Shown piece by piece: positions 12,801 through 21,100 of a DNA stretch of 64,000 nt (the stretch's first letter is position 1; the number at the start of each line of letters is the position of its first letter). Position numbers and translations under genes: made by a program. Source of the DNA: Cepaea nemoralis (taxonomy: Eukaryota > Mollusca > Gastropoda > Stylommatophora > Helicidae); NCBI GenBank assembly GCA_014155875.1, contig JACEFZ010027934.1:124001-188000 (forward strand). The letters are read 5' to 3'. The notes beneath the pieces are model-generated. The model was not told the DNA's origin and ran no database searches. It saw nothing but the letters and a program-made list of their open reading frames with translations.

Positions 12801-15800
12801 ACAACAAGCATTGGTCGCATGTCAACAATACTGCAGAATAAACAGATACAATAAGTTCAACTCTGTTCCAGCCAAAATGAAGCTACCAGTGATCGTACTG
12901 GACAATGACAGAAAGAGATCAGTGCTGAACTATAGCGTCTGAGATGATTTGCCTCATAAGAGTACCAACTGTGACAGGAAGAGACAGAAATGGTGACATG
13001 AGGAAACAGTACAGTGCCAGCAATGGATTGTATATTTAGAGCCCGGGGTCTCATCTCATTTTGTCCCTCTTGTACCTGGCGGTGTCCAGGTGAAGCAGTA
13101 ACGGGGAGAGTGCCCATTTATGGGCTTCAAATTTCCCATGGAATCTGTTATTTCCTCTGCCTCTTCTTCTGGTTCTGGTATTTATTTCTCTGCCTTCCCC
13201 TTGTTCTTTTCCCATCAATCTTGCCAGTTGTCACCAAGTTCTCCAATTTATTTGTTCTCACAACGTGTCCCCAAAGAAAATATATTGATATTGGGTTGAT
13301 TCTATACATAATAGGAACATTGGATAGATGGAAGCATTAGTTGTGGTTTCAACTTCACAGCAATGGTTGTCCCCATTATGCTCCATTCCTGTGCCAGTGA
13401 ATATCACATATAATGCTCCTCACTGACCTATGTGAACAATGGAATAGACAGGAGTCTCAACAAGCCAACAGCCTGCAGAGGTGCACTGTGCATAATGCCG
13501 CCGTCAGAATGCCAACACAAAAGTCTTCCAAGGAAAATACAGTTCATTGTCGATGGAAGTGGCAGTCACTAGAAAACCAGCAGCCACACATTACTGCATT
13601 AAAAGTCGAGAGCATTGACTTCATTGCCCAGGGATTTATCCCATATGGCTCGGTCTCTTTCTACAGGGCGGCCCTCTGAAAGCATCACACAAAGATTCAT
13701 AGTGTTCAAAGCTAGGCTGCTGTCACAAGTTCCGTGTCAGTGTTGGTTTAGTCATATACATAAAGTTGGCATATGTGGCTTAGGGGTTAGTGAATGCAGG
13801 TTGACACTCTCCCCGACATACTGGGCTGGGTGTTTGAGTTGGGGCTAGTGAATGCAGTTTGACATTCTCCCCGACATACTGGGCCAAGGGTTTGAGATCA
13901 GCCGCAGACGATTTGGGAGCAGGTCACTTTGCGTTGATTTAGATTGTATGAGCGTCTGCTGTTCAGAAAGCAGACTGAACATAAAACTACCTAGTAAATC
14001 ACAAACGGCCAGTAAATGTGGGCATTTTTTTGTTTGCGCTCGCATGCTATGAACTCAAGCGTAGTCCATACACACAACTTCTATTAGTGCTGGACTGAAT
14101 GTTGCATGTGGATTAGCTTTACTAATTAATACTGTCCCTCCCCCGATGTGTCTCCACCTTGACGTGGTGGGGGAGCTTGCGTGTCCCATCGACCCCATTT
14201 GCTTGCTGATGGATGAAAAACTACATATCGGACAGCTTATGGGATAGGGACCAGACTAAGAGAGACACAACCTGCTGCTCTGCAGGTGAGACTGAGGATA
14301 GCAGTCTAAAATTTAAATCAGGCGCACGAAGGCAGAAGTTTTTGGTCCGGACAAAACACTAAAGGCTCCCTGTCGAGGGCTGTGGCTGAACGCCTCTAAG
14401 CCACAAACCCTCGGACCTGAGAGCCGGGCCGATAACCACCTTTCGAAAAATAAAGGCGTGATACTGAGCAAGCTACATGCTCAGGTCTGATAGAAGTTCG
14501 AAGGCTCTCAGCTGGTGGATATGAGAGATTCCCGGATGAGAGGGCCGGGCCGTTTCTCGTTCACGTTGCACGAAGGTAAGGTGCTGAGCCGGCAGCACAA
14601 GTAGCCTACCTCCGTGTAGCGAGTACAAAAAGTCAAAAAAGTGCCCCAGTCGAAGAAAACGGCTGCGAAAACTGTATCTAACTCATAGAGAGTGTAGACA
14701 AAAGTGGAAGAACGTCCCAATGACGCAAAATGGAACGCATGACGAGCGAACCTATTGCGTGGTCCGAAGTCAAAAGCAAAAGCTTACCGAGTTGGTGTCG
14801 CTTGCAGTCTGACCGTCCCTGGTGTGTGCTAGAGCGATCAGTGGCAAACGAGTTGCCCAACACATGGAAGTGAGGAACAAAAGCAGCCATGAGCAGGACG
14901 TGGCAACTCCTCGGGTGAGCCCAGTCACAGAGCAATATGTGCCGGCTCTGCAATTATGGAAGCCTCCTTGGATAGCGAGGGAATGCTCATGGTCTGCCCC
15001 TGCCTTCCCTTGAGGGTCGACCACGATGTCGTTCATCGTTCTATCTTGACCAGCTGAGATGTTAGCGACATCACAACAGTCCAACGTGCCTCGAAACCAG
15101 AGGAAGGCTAACCTCATTAAAAAATGCCCGCTGAAGTCGGAAGTGTCGTCCTACGGGTGGCAAACTAAAAATTGACACTACGCAATTACGTCCGAGTGAA
15201 ATGTCTCGTCCGAATGTCTCCCGTGCTAGGAACAGCTCTGACTACCTAGTTTCCGAATGCCGCTCTTGTTCGGAACAGCTCTGACTGGGTAGTTTTCCGA
15301 ATGTCTGTTGTGCCTGGAAAAGCTCTGATGGGCGCAACGACAAGCACATGTCCGAAAACTCGCTGAGTGGATGCCGTCTGCAAACCTGTCTGGTTTGTGC
15401 GGGAATGACCCGGGGAAACGAAATGACCAATATATTGAAGTGAGGATTTAAAGCAGCCATGAGCAGGACGTGACGATCTCCCTCGGTGAGCCCAGATCCA
15501 GGGCGTTATGTGTCGGCCCTGCAACTATGGAAGCAACCTTGGATGGCGGAAAATGCTATGGACTGTCCCTGCCTTCATTTGAGCGATGACCGTTGTCTTC
15601 GACCGTTCAACCTTGGCCAGCATGGTTGCAGATGGCACTACAAAAGTGAGAGTCTCCCAGGAATGCTACCTGGTCAAAAAAGCACGCTAAAGTCGATGTG
15701 TTGGCCTACGGGTTTCGGCCCAAGGGCGCATAACAGACACACCGCAATCACATCTGAAAAAACACTCCGGATGAACGAAAAGAAGAAGAAGAATACTGTC

Positions 15801-18800
15801 CCTTGCCATCAGGTGAACCCACTCCGACTTCAGAGGCACTTGTAATTAATGCCCCAAAATCAAAGACAATAGGTCAACATTTTAGTCCAACTGTCTGGTG
15901 TAGAGGTTGAACCCTATACATCGGCATCAGTTCACTGGATATTTAAGAACACGCGTTTCTTATCCATTCGGCCATGCAATGTTCTATATAGGACACACAA
16001 CTAGCTCAACATAAGCAGATCAGGTAATCAAGTGATAGAGCATGTCAGTCAGCTGTGAATTGATGAAGGTTTCACATATGCTAGATCATAGTTTTATCAT
16101 GTGCTTTGTTTCCCACCAGTTTGTCTTTTCTCAACTTGAATCAAAGTTTGAATCCCCCTGGGATTGGTAGATCTTCTGATGTCATTCACAGTCTGCTACC
16201 TAGTTCAGTTTTATAATGTCATATTGTATTTGCACAATAATTATTTCATTTTGAACTTTAATAATTGTAGTAATGTTAAAACCTTGTTCTATTGACTGAT
16301 TAAAACAAAGAAGCAGGAAAAAGGCAAATAAAACTGAAACGAAAGTAGCAGAAGGACCCTGAATGACTCTGAAGAAGATGTTTGACGCTCGCATGTTTGA
16401 TTGAATAGATACACATCTCGTGTTTCCAACAGAGTTACTGAGACCAAGAAGCCAGAGTTATCTGTCGATGAGAAATGTGAAAGAACATTCATTACTTTCA
16501 CAGATGAAGCAACGTTTAAAGAAATATTCCCTCAAATGTAAGTATTGCTAATAGGAAACTATTAGTCCATTGCTAATTTAACATTATTAGTTAAGCACAG
16601 AATGTGTGTAGTTCTGTAATCAACATATATAATTCCCCCTACTCTGTCTATGGCTTAAAGTGGTAGAGGGGTTTGAGTGTTCCAATGACCCCAAGAGCTA
16701 TACCAATGGTAGCACAGTTACTGCTATAATCTCCCATGTCAGACAGGTCAAGGGATAGGAACCAGACTAAGAGAGACACAAACCTTCTGCCTTGTAGATA
16801 GACTGAGGACAGTCAAAGGCTGGGAAATCAAACCTGAAGGAATGTTTGTGGAAGTTGCATGTACTCATCCACGGGCGTAATACGGTGCAATTCACTTTAT
16901 TGTCTTTTATTTTTTGTGTTTGCTCGCTTTGAACTCAAGCGTAGTCCATACACATGCTACTACTTCTAATGCACTGGACTGATTTTTGTGTGTGGATTAG
17001 CTTTCCCTATTACCAGTGTCCCTCGCCATCAGGCCAACCCATTCCAACTTCAGAGGTACTTGAATTTACGTCCCCCAAGTCAAGGACGAGACGTCAACAT
17101 TTTAGTCCAACTGATCGGTGTAGGGATTGAACCCACTACCTCGGCATCAGCACAACAGATGTTTAAGAACAAGCACGCTGATCCATTCTCCATGGTGACC
17201 TCCAATTATTCACTGTATGATGTCAGTATATATGATTACATCATGATGTCTTCTGTGTTCTGCAGTCTGTTTTACAGTTTGCCTGTTTCCTTGATTTAAA
17301 TAATGTTTCAGGCCAGGTCTCTTGGATTGAAGCATTTCATGTTTACATCTGCATTTACTTTCCTTTCAGAAAAGGCAAACCACCAAACAGATCCTTATGT
17401 CCAGTAACCAAGTTAGCAGCCAAATACTTTGACCCAATCACACAGGTATGTCCAGCTTTATCTCAATCACACAGGTATGTCCAGTTGTGACCCAACCACA
17501 CAGGTATGTCCAGCTGTGACCCGATCACACAGGTATGTCCAGCTTTGACCTGACCACACAGGTATGTCTAGCTTTGACCCGATCACATAGGTATGTCTAG
17601 CTGTCACCCAATCACACAGGCATGTCCAGCTGTGACCCAACCACACAGGTATGTCCAGCTGTGACCCATCCACACAGGTATGTCCAGCTGTGACCCAACT
17701 ACACAGGTATGTCCAGTTGTGACCCAACCAGACAGGTATGTCCAGCTGTGACCCAACCAGACAGGTATGTCCAGCTGTGACCCAACCAGACAGGTATGTC
17801 CAGTTGTGACCCAACCACACAGGTATGTCCAGTTGTGACCCATCCACACAGGTATGTCCAGCTGTGACCCAACCAGACAGGTATGTCCAGTTGTGACCCA
17901 ACCACACAGGTATGTCCAGTTGTGACCCATCCACACAGGTATGTCCAGCTGTGACCCATCCACACAGGTATGTCCAGCTGTGACCCAACCAGACAGGTAT
18001 GTCCAGTTGTGACCCAACCAGACAGGTATGTCCAGCTGTGACCCAACCAGACAGGTATGTCCAGCTGTGACCCAACCAGACAGGTATGTCCAGCTGTGAC
18101 CCAACCAGACAGGTATGTCCAGCTGTGACCCAACTACACAGGTATGTCCAGTTGTGACCCAACCAGACAGGTATGTCCAGCTGTGACCCAACCAGACAGG
18201 TATGTCCAGCTGTGACCCAACTACACAGGTATGTCCAGTTGTGACCCAACCAGACAGGTATGTCCAGCTGTGACCCGATCACACAGGTATGTCCAGTTGT
18301 GACCCAACCAGACAAGTATGTCCAGCTGTGACCCAACTACACAGGTATGTCCAGTTGTGACCCAACCAGACAGGTATGTCCAGCTGTGACCCGATCACAC
18401 AGGTATGTCCAGCTGTGACCCAACCACACAGGTATGTCCAGCTGTGACCCAACCAGACAGGTATGTCCAGCTGTGACCCAACTACACAGGTATGTCCAGC
18501 TGTGACCCAACCAGACAGGTATGTCCAGCTGTGACCCAACTACACAGGTATGTCCAGTTGTGACCCAACCAGACAGGTATGTCCAGCTGTGACCCAACCA
18601 CACAGGTATGTCCAGCTGTGACCCAACCAGACAGGTATGTCCAGCTGTGAGGTGTGAAGTCAATAACAAGATATTCTGACCTTTACTTCCAAGACATGTC
18701 CTGGTACCCATGTTAAGGCTGAGTGGACCCGGGATCTATTCTAGACCTGGGATCTATTCTAGACCCGGGATCTATTCTAGACCTGGGATCTATTCTAGAC

Positions 18801-19270
18801 CTGGGATCTATTCTAGACCCGGGATCTATTCTAGACCGCAGAGATATTAGGTGGGGTAAGCATGTCCCTGTCTGACTGTCTTTCCTTCCCAGACAGTTCT
18901 GACAAATGTCTGGCAGCCATTTCTATGAGCTGTGTTGAGCAATGCTAGCAAGAAAGAACAACCCTGTCTTGTGTGGACATGCATTGTATGTTAAAGAGGT
19001 CATAGAATGATCCGTTTGTCCATCCACAGACACCATATGCCACTGCTCAAGCATTGTATGTTAAAGCGGTCATAGAATGATCCGTTTATCTATCCACAGA
19101 CACCATATGCCACTGCTCAAGCATTCCACCTGATTCGAGAAGCATACACTCGCCAGCTGGCCAACGAAAGCAAACATCGGTCAGCCAGTCCTGTGAACAC
19201 AAATAGCCAGAGAAAGAAAGAGAAAGAGAAATCGTCAGGCTCTCCTCAAATGTTGGTGACGTCTGCGTGA
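710..19270 (+). CDS. VPS72: VPS72/YL1, H2A.Z chaperone subunit (whole gene, 8 coding exons)
   Basis: Joining eight exons gives a protein of about 354 residues, close to the 364 of human VPS72. In this family the protein is a nuclear subunit of SRCAP- and TIP60/EP400-type complexes and chaperones H2A.Z-H2B through its acidic N terminus. Seen here: the N-terminal motif DDFYKTTYGGF (about residues 26-36), an acidic stretch (39-75), a basic KKKGVVTKAYK segment (about 81-91), RKSVRQST and TQEELLEEAKITEK in exon 4, GPIIRYHS plus MPLIEELPYEPD in exon 5, and the C-terminal YL1-C domain (CPVTKLAAKYFDP then TPYATAQAFHLIREAY) split between exons 7 and 8. Every junction is GT-AG and phases agree, except for one surplus base inside exon 5. 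The start chosen is the first ATG in frame; it precedes the conserved N terminus by 25 codons. Family assignment is secure; gene activity is inferred. Confidence 0.95.
1076..1330 (+). mobile_element. LINE-C fragment, part of reverse transcriptase
   Basis: Broken frames encode NDQTLIA*SEAELQ, NEVCKEHNIKISISKTEVMT and SFKYLGSIISSNGKSEDEIE, the palm-to-thumb region after the catalytic FADD box of a LINE. The FADD position itself reads QND and there are in-frame stops, so it is dead. A sister copy lies at 52590-54545. Confidence 0.75.
1471..2546. repeat. 44-bp minisatellite, about 24 copies (VPS72 intron 1)
   Basis: The unit is ACTGTTGTTGTATTAGCTGT followed by TTATCCCGTGCAGATCCTCATGTG. It runs to about 20 bases before the exon 2 acceptor. 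Each unit contains a pyrimidine-rich GTGCAG, an acceptor-like site. Confidence 0.95.
2567..2725 (+). CDS. VPS72: VPS72 exon 2 (codons 39-91)
   Basis: The acceptor is TTTACTTTCAG and the donor is AAG|GTATAT. The exon encodes a strongly acidic segment with DSDDIIDSDFSIDENDE, followed by basic KPKRKKKGVVTKAYK, the same order as in human YL1. Both ends are phase 0. The intron 1 minisatellite stops about 20 bases before the acceptor. Confidence 0.93.
3043..4060. repeat. 51-bp minisatellite with deletion variants (intron 2)
   Basis: The unit contains TGCCATCTCACACAATTATG and TCTTTGATTGAGTCTGTTC. Shorter variants lacking the CTCACACAATT segment alternate with full units, giving a simple higher-order pattern. 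About 20 copies. Confidence 0.95.
4348..4713. repeat. Triplicated 122-125-bp unit (intron 2)
   Basis: Three near-identical copies starting with GGGGAATATGTTGTGTG at about 4348, 4473 and 4595. No coding content is seen. Confidence 0.9.
4928..5024 (+). CDS. VPS72: VPS72 exon 3
   Basis: The acceptor is TTTTGTAG and the donor is CCAG|GTACAC. It encodes a lysine-rich linker (DPKGDKEKRPPTKKLKIEK) and ends in phase 1, matching the exon 4 start. This linker is poorly conserved in the family, so the call rests on splice sites and phase. Confidence 0.85.
5035..5160. repeat. About three copies of a 44-bp unit (start of intron 3)
   Basis: GTGAATGTTGAGTGGATCTC followed by a GACACTTTGTCATGTT variant is repeated three times, beginning about 10 bases after the exon 3 donor. 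Confidence 0.85.
5440..5640. repeat. Degenerate interspersed repeat fragment, related to 55600-55780
   Basis: The stretch CTGCTACTGGTACCATT...GGGACTCTTCACTGACAGTTGAAG near 5577-5625 matches GATTGCTACTGGTACCCCTT...GGGCTCTTCGCTGGCAGCTG near 55642-55690. It probably derives from a LINE 3' region. The family is not identified. Confidence 0.5.
5950..6144 (+). CDS. VPS72: VPS72 exon 4
   Basis: The acceptor is TGAGTGCAG and the donor TTAG|GTAAGC. The exon encodes ERKSVRQSTALKSEAA and MTQEELLEEAKITEKQN, close to the RKSMRQST and TQEELLREAKITEE blocks of human YL1. It ends in phase 1. The last 14 bases and the donor are repeated twice more immediately downstream. Confidence 0.94.
6131..6262. repeat. 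Three 44-bp copies spanning the exon 4/intron 4 junction
   Basis: The unit CATGAAAAGTTTAGGTAAGC plus 24 bases starts at 6131, 6175 and 6219. Copy 1 contains the true donor (TTAG|GTAAGC at 6145), copy 2 an identical one (6189) and copy 3 TTAC|GTAAGC (6233). Use of the copy 2 donor would add 44 bases and a stop (TGA at about 6163). Confidence 0.95.
6556..7320. repeat. 40-bp minisatellite, 19 copies (intron 4)
   Basis: The unit is GCTATAGAGAGGTATGACTC followed by CATCCATGGTCTGGTTGTGT. Each unit carries AGAG|GTATGA, a fair 5' splice-site match on the gene's strand. Confidence 0.95.
7321..9507. other. Intron 4 stretch, mostly unassigned
   Basis: 7779-7807 is a (AATC)n run that looks like the 3' tail of an element covering roughly 7600-7778, family unknown. 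8157-8290 holds an imperfect direct repeat of about 66 bases around AACTTCTTCACTCAAAAGGT. Nothing else is recognised. Confidence 0.5.
9521..9666 (+). mobile_element. 5'-truncated (GAA)n-tailed retroelement copy
   Basis: This 146-bp copy (GGGAAGGTTAACCCGGTCAA to GAACGCAGAAGAAG) is flanked by a perfect 13-bp duplication, AGAAGTGATTTTC, at 9508-9520 and 9667-9679. The same 3' end occurs at 12265-12643, 15640-15791, 57202-57342 and, inverted, 62049-62190. The duplication shows retrotransposition into intron 4. Confidence 0.85.
10060..10208 (+). CDS. VPS72: VPS72 exon 5, with one surplus base
   Basis: The upstream frame reads ENYQKLELEKKRARVVKQ, matching the ETYERLEADKKK region of human YL1. The downstream frame reads GPIIRYHSLTMPLIEELPYE, also conserved, but is shifted by one base. 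The switch lies between about 10103 and 10118, most simply one extra G at 10113-10114. Read straight through, the frame stops at a TGA soon after (10160s). The donor is AAGA|GTGAGT and its phase fits exon 6 once the extra base is discounted. A sequencing/assembly indel is the likeliest cause; a real loss-of-function allele is possible. Confidence 0.85.
10537..11455. repeat. 76-bp minisatellite, 12 copies (intron 5)
   Basis: The unit starts CACACTTGGTGACTGAGAGT and contains GAGA|GTGAGTCC, closely resembling the true exon 5 donor AAGA|GTGAGTAC 330 bases upstream. An ATGAATTC versus ATCCCTTC variant is confined to consecutive central units, showing local homogenisation. Confidence 0.95.
12002..12168. 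repeat. About 33-bp tandem repeat, 5-6 copies (intron 5)
   Basis: TGTCCTGTAATGGACTTGGC plus GGATTATGACTT is repeated with point differences. Confidence 0.85.
12265..12643 (+). mobile_element. (GAA)n-tailed retroelement, longer partial copy
   Basis: It matches the last 380 bases of the 14140-15791 element (AAGAGCAGCCATGTGCAGGA, GGTTAACCCGGTCAGCAAATG) and ends GCGAAGAAGAAGAAG. It has diverged markedly. No clear target duplication is seen. Confidence 0.7.
13048..13290 (-). mobile_element. Fused LINE-C and LINE-B C-terminal fragments
   Basis: On the minus strand, 13170-13290 encodes WGHVVRTNKLENLVTTGKID plus GKRTRGRQRNKY, the C terminus of LINE-B. It then runs directly into the LINE-C 3' end (13048-13169), which ends in the family's GAGATGAGA tail. 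The fusion point lies in a GAAGAAGAGGCAGAGG-like stretch shared by both. Confidence 0.7.
13775..14015 (+). mobile_element. Degenerate SINE, family 2
   Basis: A head of about 70 bases (GGCTTAGGGGTTAGTGAATG...) is present twice in tandem. It is followed by GTTCAGAAAGCAGACTGAAC and CTACCTAGTAAATCA, which match the body of the family 2 SINEs at 26215, 56545 and 56790. Confidence 0.6.
14024..15982 (-). mobile_element. SINE family 1, interrupted by a 1.65-kb insertion
   Basis: The 3' half is at 14024-14139 and the 5' half, ending in the tRNA-like head (GGCCATGC), at 15792-15982. Removing 14140-15791 and one target duplication restores SINE continuity, so the SINE is the older element. Confidence 0.85.
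14140..15791 (+). mobile_element. Non-autonomous (GAA)n-tailed retroelement, apparently full length
   Basis: The element begins CCCCCGATGTGTCTCCACC and ends (GAA)n. It is bounded by a perfect 12-bp duplication, AATACTGTCCCT (14128-14139 and 15792-15803). No reverse transcriptase or endonuclease frame is visible, so it presumably uses a partner LINE's machinery. Internal direct similarity between about 14870-15130 and 15430-15700 suggests a partial internal duplication. A related 5' region lies at 16634-16870. Confidence 0.8.
16433..16537 (+). CDS. VPS72: VPS72 exon 6
   Basis: The acceptor is TTTCCAACAG and the donor AAAT|GTAAGT. It encodes ERTFITFTDEATFKEIFPQ, equivalent to RTFITFSDDATFEEWFPQ in human YL1. 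It ends in phase 2, completed by the first base of exon 7. Confidence 0.94.
16634..16870 (+). mobile_element. 5' part of a relative of the 14140-15791 element
   Basis: GGGATAGGAACCAGACTAAG followed by AGAGACACAAACC and GACTGAGGACAG matches 14240-14300 of the long element. It lacks the 3' (GAA)n end. Confidence 0.6.
16905..17200 (-). mobile_element. SINE family 1, near complete (intron 6)
   Basis: The T-rich start (reverse of the A-rich tail), the conserved body and the tRNA-like head (reverse complement of B box and CCATGGAGAATGG) are all present within 300 bases. Confidence 0.8.
17370..17445 (+). CDS. VPS72: VPS72 exon 7 (first half of the YL1-C domain)
   Basis: The acceptor is TTTCCTTTCAG. 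The exon encodes KGKPPNRSLCPVTKLAAKYF plus DPITQ and ends CAG|GTATGT in phase 0. Its last 15 bases plus this donor are the seed of the 29-bp array that fills most of intron 7. Confidence 0.94.
17431..18650. repeat. 29-bp minisatellite of the exon 7/intron 7 junction, 42 copies
   Basis: The unit reads GACCCAACCACACAG|GTATG followed by TCCAGCTGT. The first unit is the end of exon 7 plus the true donor (17446); the second donor follows at 17475 and about forty more after it. The period is not a multiple of three, so downstream donors mostly shift frame. TGA in GTTGTGACC or CTGTGACC supplies early stops. Units vary at CCACAC/CCAGAC/CTACAC and AGCT/AGTT, in short runs of like copies. Confidence 0.97.
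18725..18836. repeat. 18-bp minisatellite, about 6 copies (intron 7)
   Basis: GACCCGGGATCTATTCTA and GACCTGGGATCTATTCTA alternate. Confidence 0.95.
18981..19126. repeat. 70-bp tandem duplication covering the exon 8 acceptor
   Basis: Units start GCATTGTATGTTAAAG at 18981 and 19051. The upstream copy holds CATCCACAG|ACACCATATG and the first 26 bases of exon 8 (19030-19055), directly followed by GTATGT, a donor-like site. This creates a possible 26-base mini-exon ahead of the true exon. Confidence 0.92.
19100..19270 (+). CDS. VPS72: VPS72 exon 8 (end of YL1-C domain, tail and stop)
   Basis: The acceptor is CTATCCACAG. The exon begins TPYATAQAFHLIREAY, completing the YL1-C domain, then a low-complexity Ser/Lys-rich tail (QRKKEKEKSSGS) and a TGA at 19268-19270. 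The acceptor and the first 26 bases of the exon are duplicated 70 bases upstream. Confidence 0.94.
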   Translation, partial: TPYATAQAFHLIREAYTRQLANESKHRSASPVNTNSQRKKEKEKSSGSPQMLVTSA

Positions 19271-19440
19271 TCCCAGACACATCTTGTTGTTATGTTCATA
19301 TGTGAATACTTATTTGCCATTGCCGTCTGCTGTCACTTGGTTAGTTCCATTAAGAGATGTATAAAGAACATGTTTACCAGATTATATTGTCAGTTATTGG
19401 CTCAAGTGCTTCATGTAACATGTTTGTTTGTTTGTTGTAA

Positions 19441-19446
19441 AATAAA
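19441..19446 (+). terminator. VPS72: AATAAA poly(A) signal of VPS72
   Basis: A canonical AATAAA hexamer lies 171 bases after the stop codon, in AT-rich DNA, on the coding strand. A short 3' UTR is inferred. Confidence 0.7.
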
Positions 19447-19709
19447 CAGAATAGTAGTTAATAATCACTTGTCCTAAAGACACTTTCCTGCTAAGGGTGC
19501 TGTGATGTGATAGCACCTTCACAGTTTGTAGGACGAGGGCAAGAGGAACAGGTGGCCGGTCTTGACCTCATTCTGGCTGGCGGCAAGCCCAGACCTCAGA
19601 CCCGTGTCTGACTGTGCTCATGACTCTCCAGCGCAATTTGAGTTCATCTTTGCTGGTGCACCTGCCAGAATAGAAAAATGAGTAATATAACATAGTGTAA
19701 GTATATGAG

Positions 19710-19969
19710 TTGATTAGAGAAATTAGACGTAGACAGTTACAATTTTCTGGTCACTTTATAAGAAGAAGTAAATTGGAGAACTTGATGACAGCTGGCAAGA
19801 TCGAGGGGGAGAGAACGAGAGGAGGGCAGAGAAGTAAATACCTGGATGGCTTGGGCATGTTGTATGGTCAAGACAAGAACACTGTGCTGATCCATGACTC
19901 TGCTGATCGCTTGAGATGGCAAAACATGACCGCCCATGCTTACTGGCATAGCATATGATGATGATGATG
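19710..19969 (+). mobile_element. LINE-B 3' fragment
   Basis: It encodes IRRRQLQFSGHFIRRSKLEN, TAGKIEGERTRGG and MTAHAYWHSI, the C terminus of the LINE-B polyprotein, with a (GATG)n tail. ATATGAG on both sides (19703-19709 and 19970-19976) may be a 7-bp target duplication. Confidence 0.8.
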
Positions 19970-20296
19970 ATATGAGGTGAGGGGTTCTTTGTGGGGGAAG
20001 GCTGGCAGACATGTTTGGGGTGGGAACAGGAGTGAGGCAGGGATGGCATTTGTCGTTGTCATTATTCTTATTGACTATTCTTAAAGAATGGATTATGAAG
20101 AGAACAATAACTACAGCCAGAAATGGAATTCAGTGGAATTGACATAACAGCTTCATGATCTGGACTTCGATGATATTACATTACATTCCTATTCCAAGCA
20201 CAAATCCAATGCAAGATAAACTAAGCACACTTGATGGGAGGTTGCAACAATTAGCTTAAAAATTAACTGTGGAAAAACAAAGATAATAAGATTAAA

Positions 20297-21100
20297 CGAA
20301 GCAATTATCCCAATTGTACAGACCAGATGGAAACAGAGGAAGAGGCTGACCACGTAAACGTTGGACGGAGGGAATAGCAGAGTCCATGGGAATATCAATA
20401 TATGAAGCCCATAATCGGGCACTCTCACGAAGTTTATACTTCACCTCGATACCTTAAGGTATCGAGTGTGTTGCCGTGTGTTGCCGGGGCCCATAAGGGA
20501 AGCAAAGAATAGCAACACTGCAGCCTACCACGCATGTCGTAAGAGGCGACTAAGGAGGCTTGATGGTTCCGTCGCCCTGCTGCTGAGTGAGTGCGTGGCG
20601 CGACACTGTGAGCTGTGAGTTTCGTGTGAAATGCTTTTGAATCTGCCCGAGGTTTTTTGGAATGTGACTGCATGTTCGGAGCGATGGCGGAAGGCTATGT
20701 CCCAGAGTTGACCGGTTTTTGCCTTATGCAGAAATGCGTGGCTGCTGGGCTTCTGGTTGACTGCCACTACCGTCGACGATGAACTGTATTTCGTGGACTG
20801 TGTGGGTGAACATCTAGGAAACATCCAGATGTGAAAATGACTGCCGATTCCATCAGAAATGAACTGGATGTTTTGTGGGGGACTATTGTGTTGACATTCT
20901 GGCGGCGGCATTATGCACAGAGATTGTGCGGGCTGTTGTTTGTCGAGACTCCTGTCTTTTCCACATTGGGCAGTGGGGAGCATTTTGTGTGATATTCACT
21001 GGCACAGGAACGGAGCATAATGGGGACGACCCGTTGCTGTGAAGTTGGAACTGCGACTAACTAACTAACTAACCTTAAGGTACAAAAGGAACATGAGATG
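20297..21100 (+). mobile_element. LINE-C 3' fragment inside LINE-A, itself interrupted
   Basis: 20330-20460 matches the LINE-C C terminus at 54410-54530 (CGTAAACG, GGAGGGAATAGCAGA, CATGGGAATATC). Its end, ACAAAAGGAACATGAGATGA, is displaced to 21082-21100 by a later insertion. AGATTAA at both outer ends may be the target duplication. Confidence 0.7.
20461..21071 (+). mobile_element. 611-bp (CTAA)n-tailed retroelement copy
   Basis: The insertion is bounded by a perfect 10-bp duplication, ACCTTAAGGT (20451-20460 and 21072-21081), and ends ACTAACTAACTAA. The RNase H LINE at 54708-55440 has the same tail, which suggests it is either a 5'-truncated relative or a dependent element. A diverged match to its first 120 bases lies at 10255-10330. 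Confidence 0.8.

Noticed and set aside
17467..18336. Minus-strand open frame of 289 codons (and shorter frames of the same array)
   Set aside because: It is a by-product of the 29-bp repeat, which lacks minus-strand stops; nothing but repeat units is encoded.
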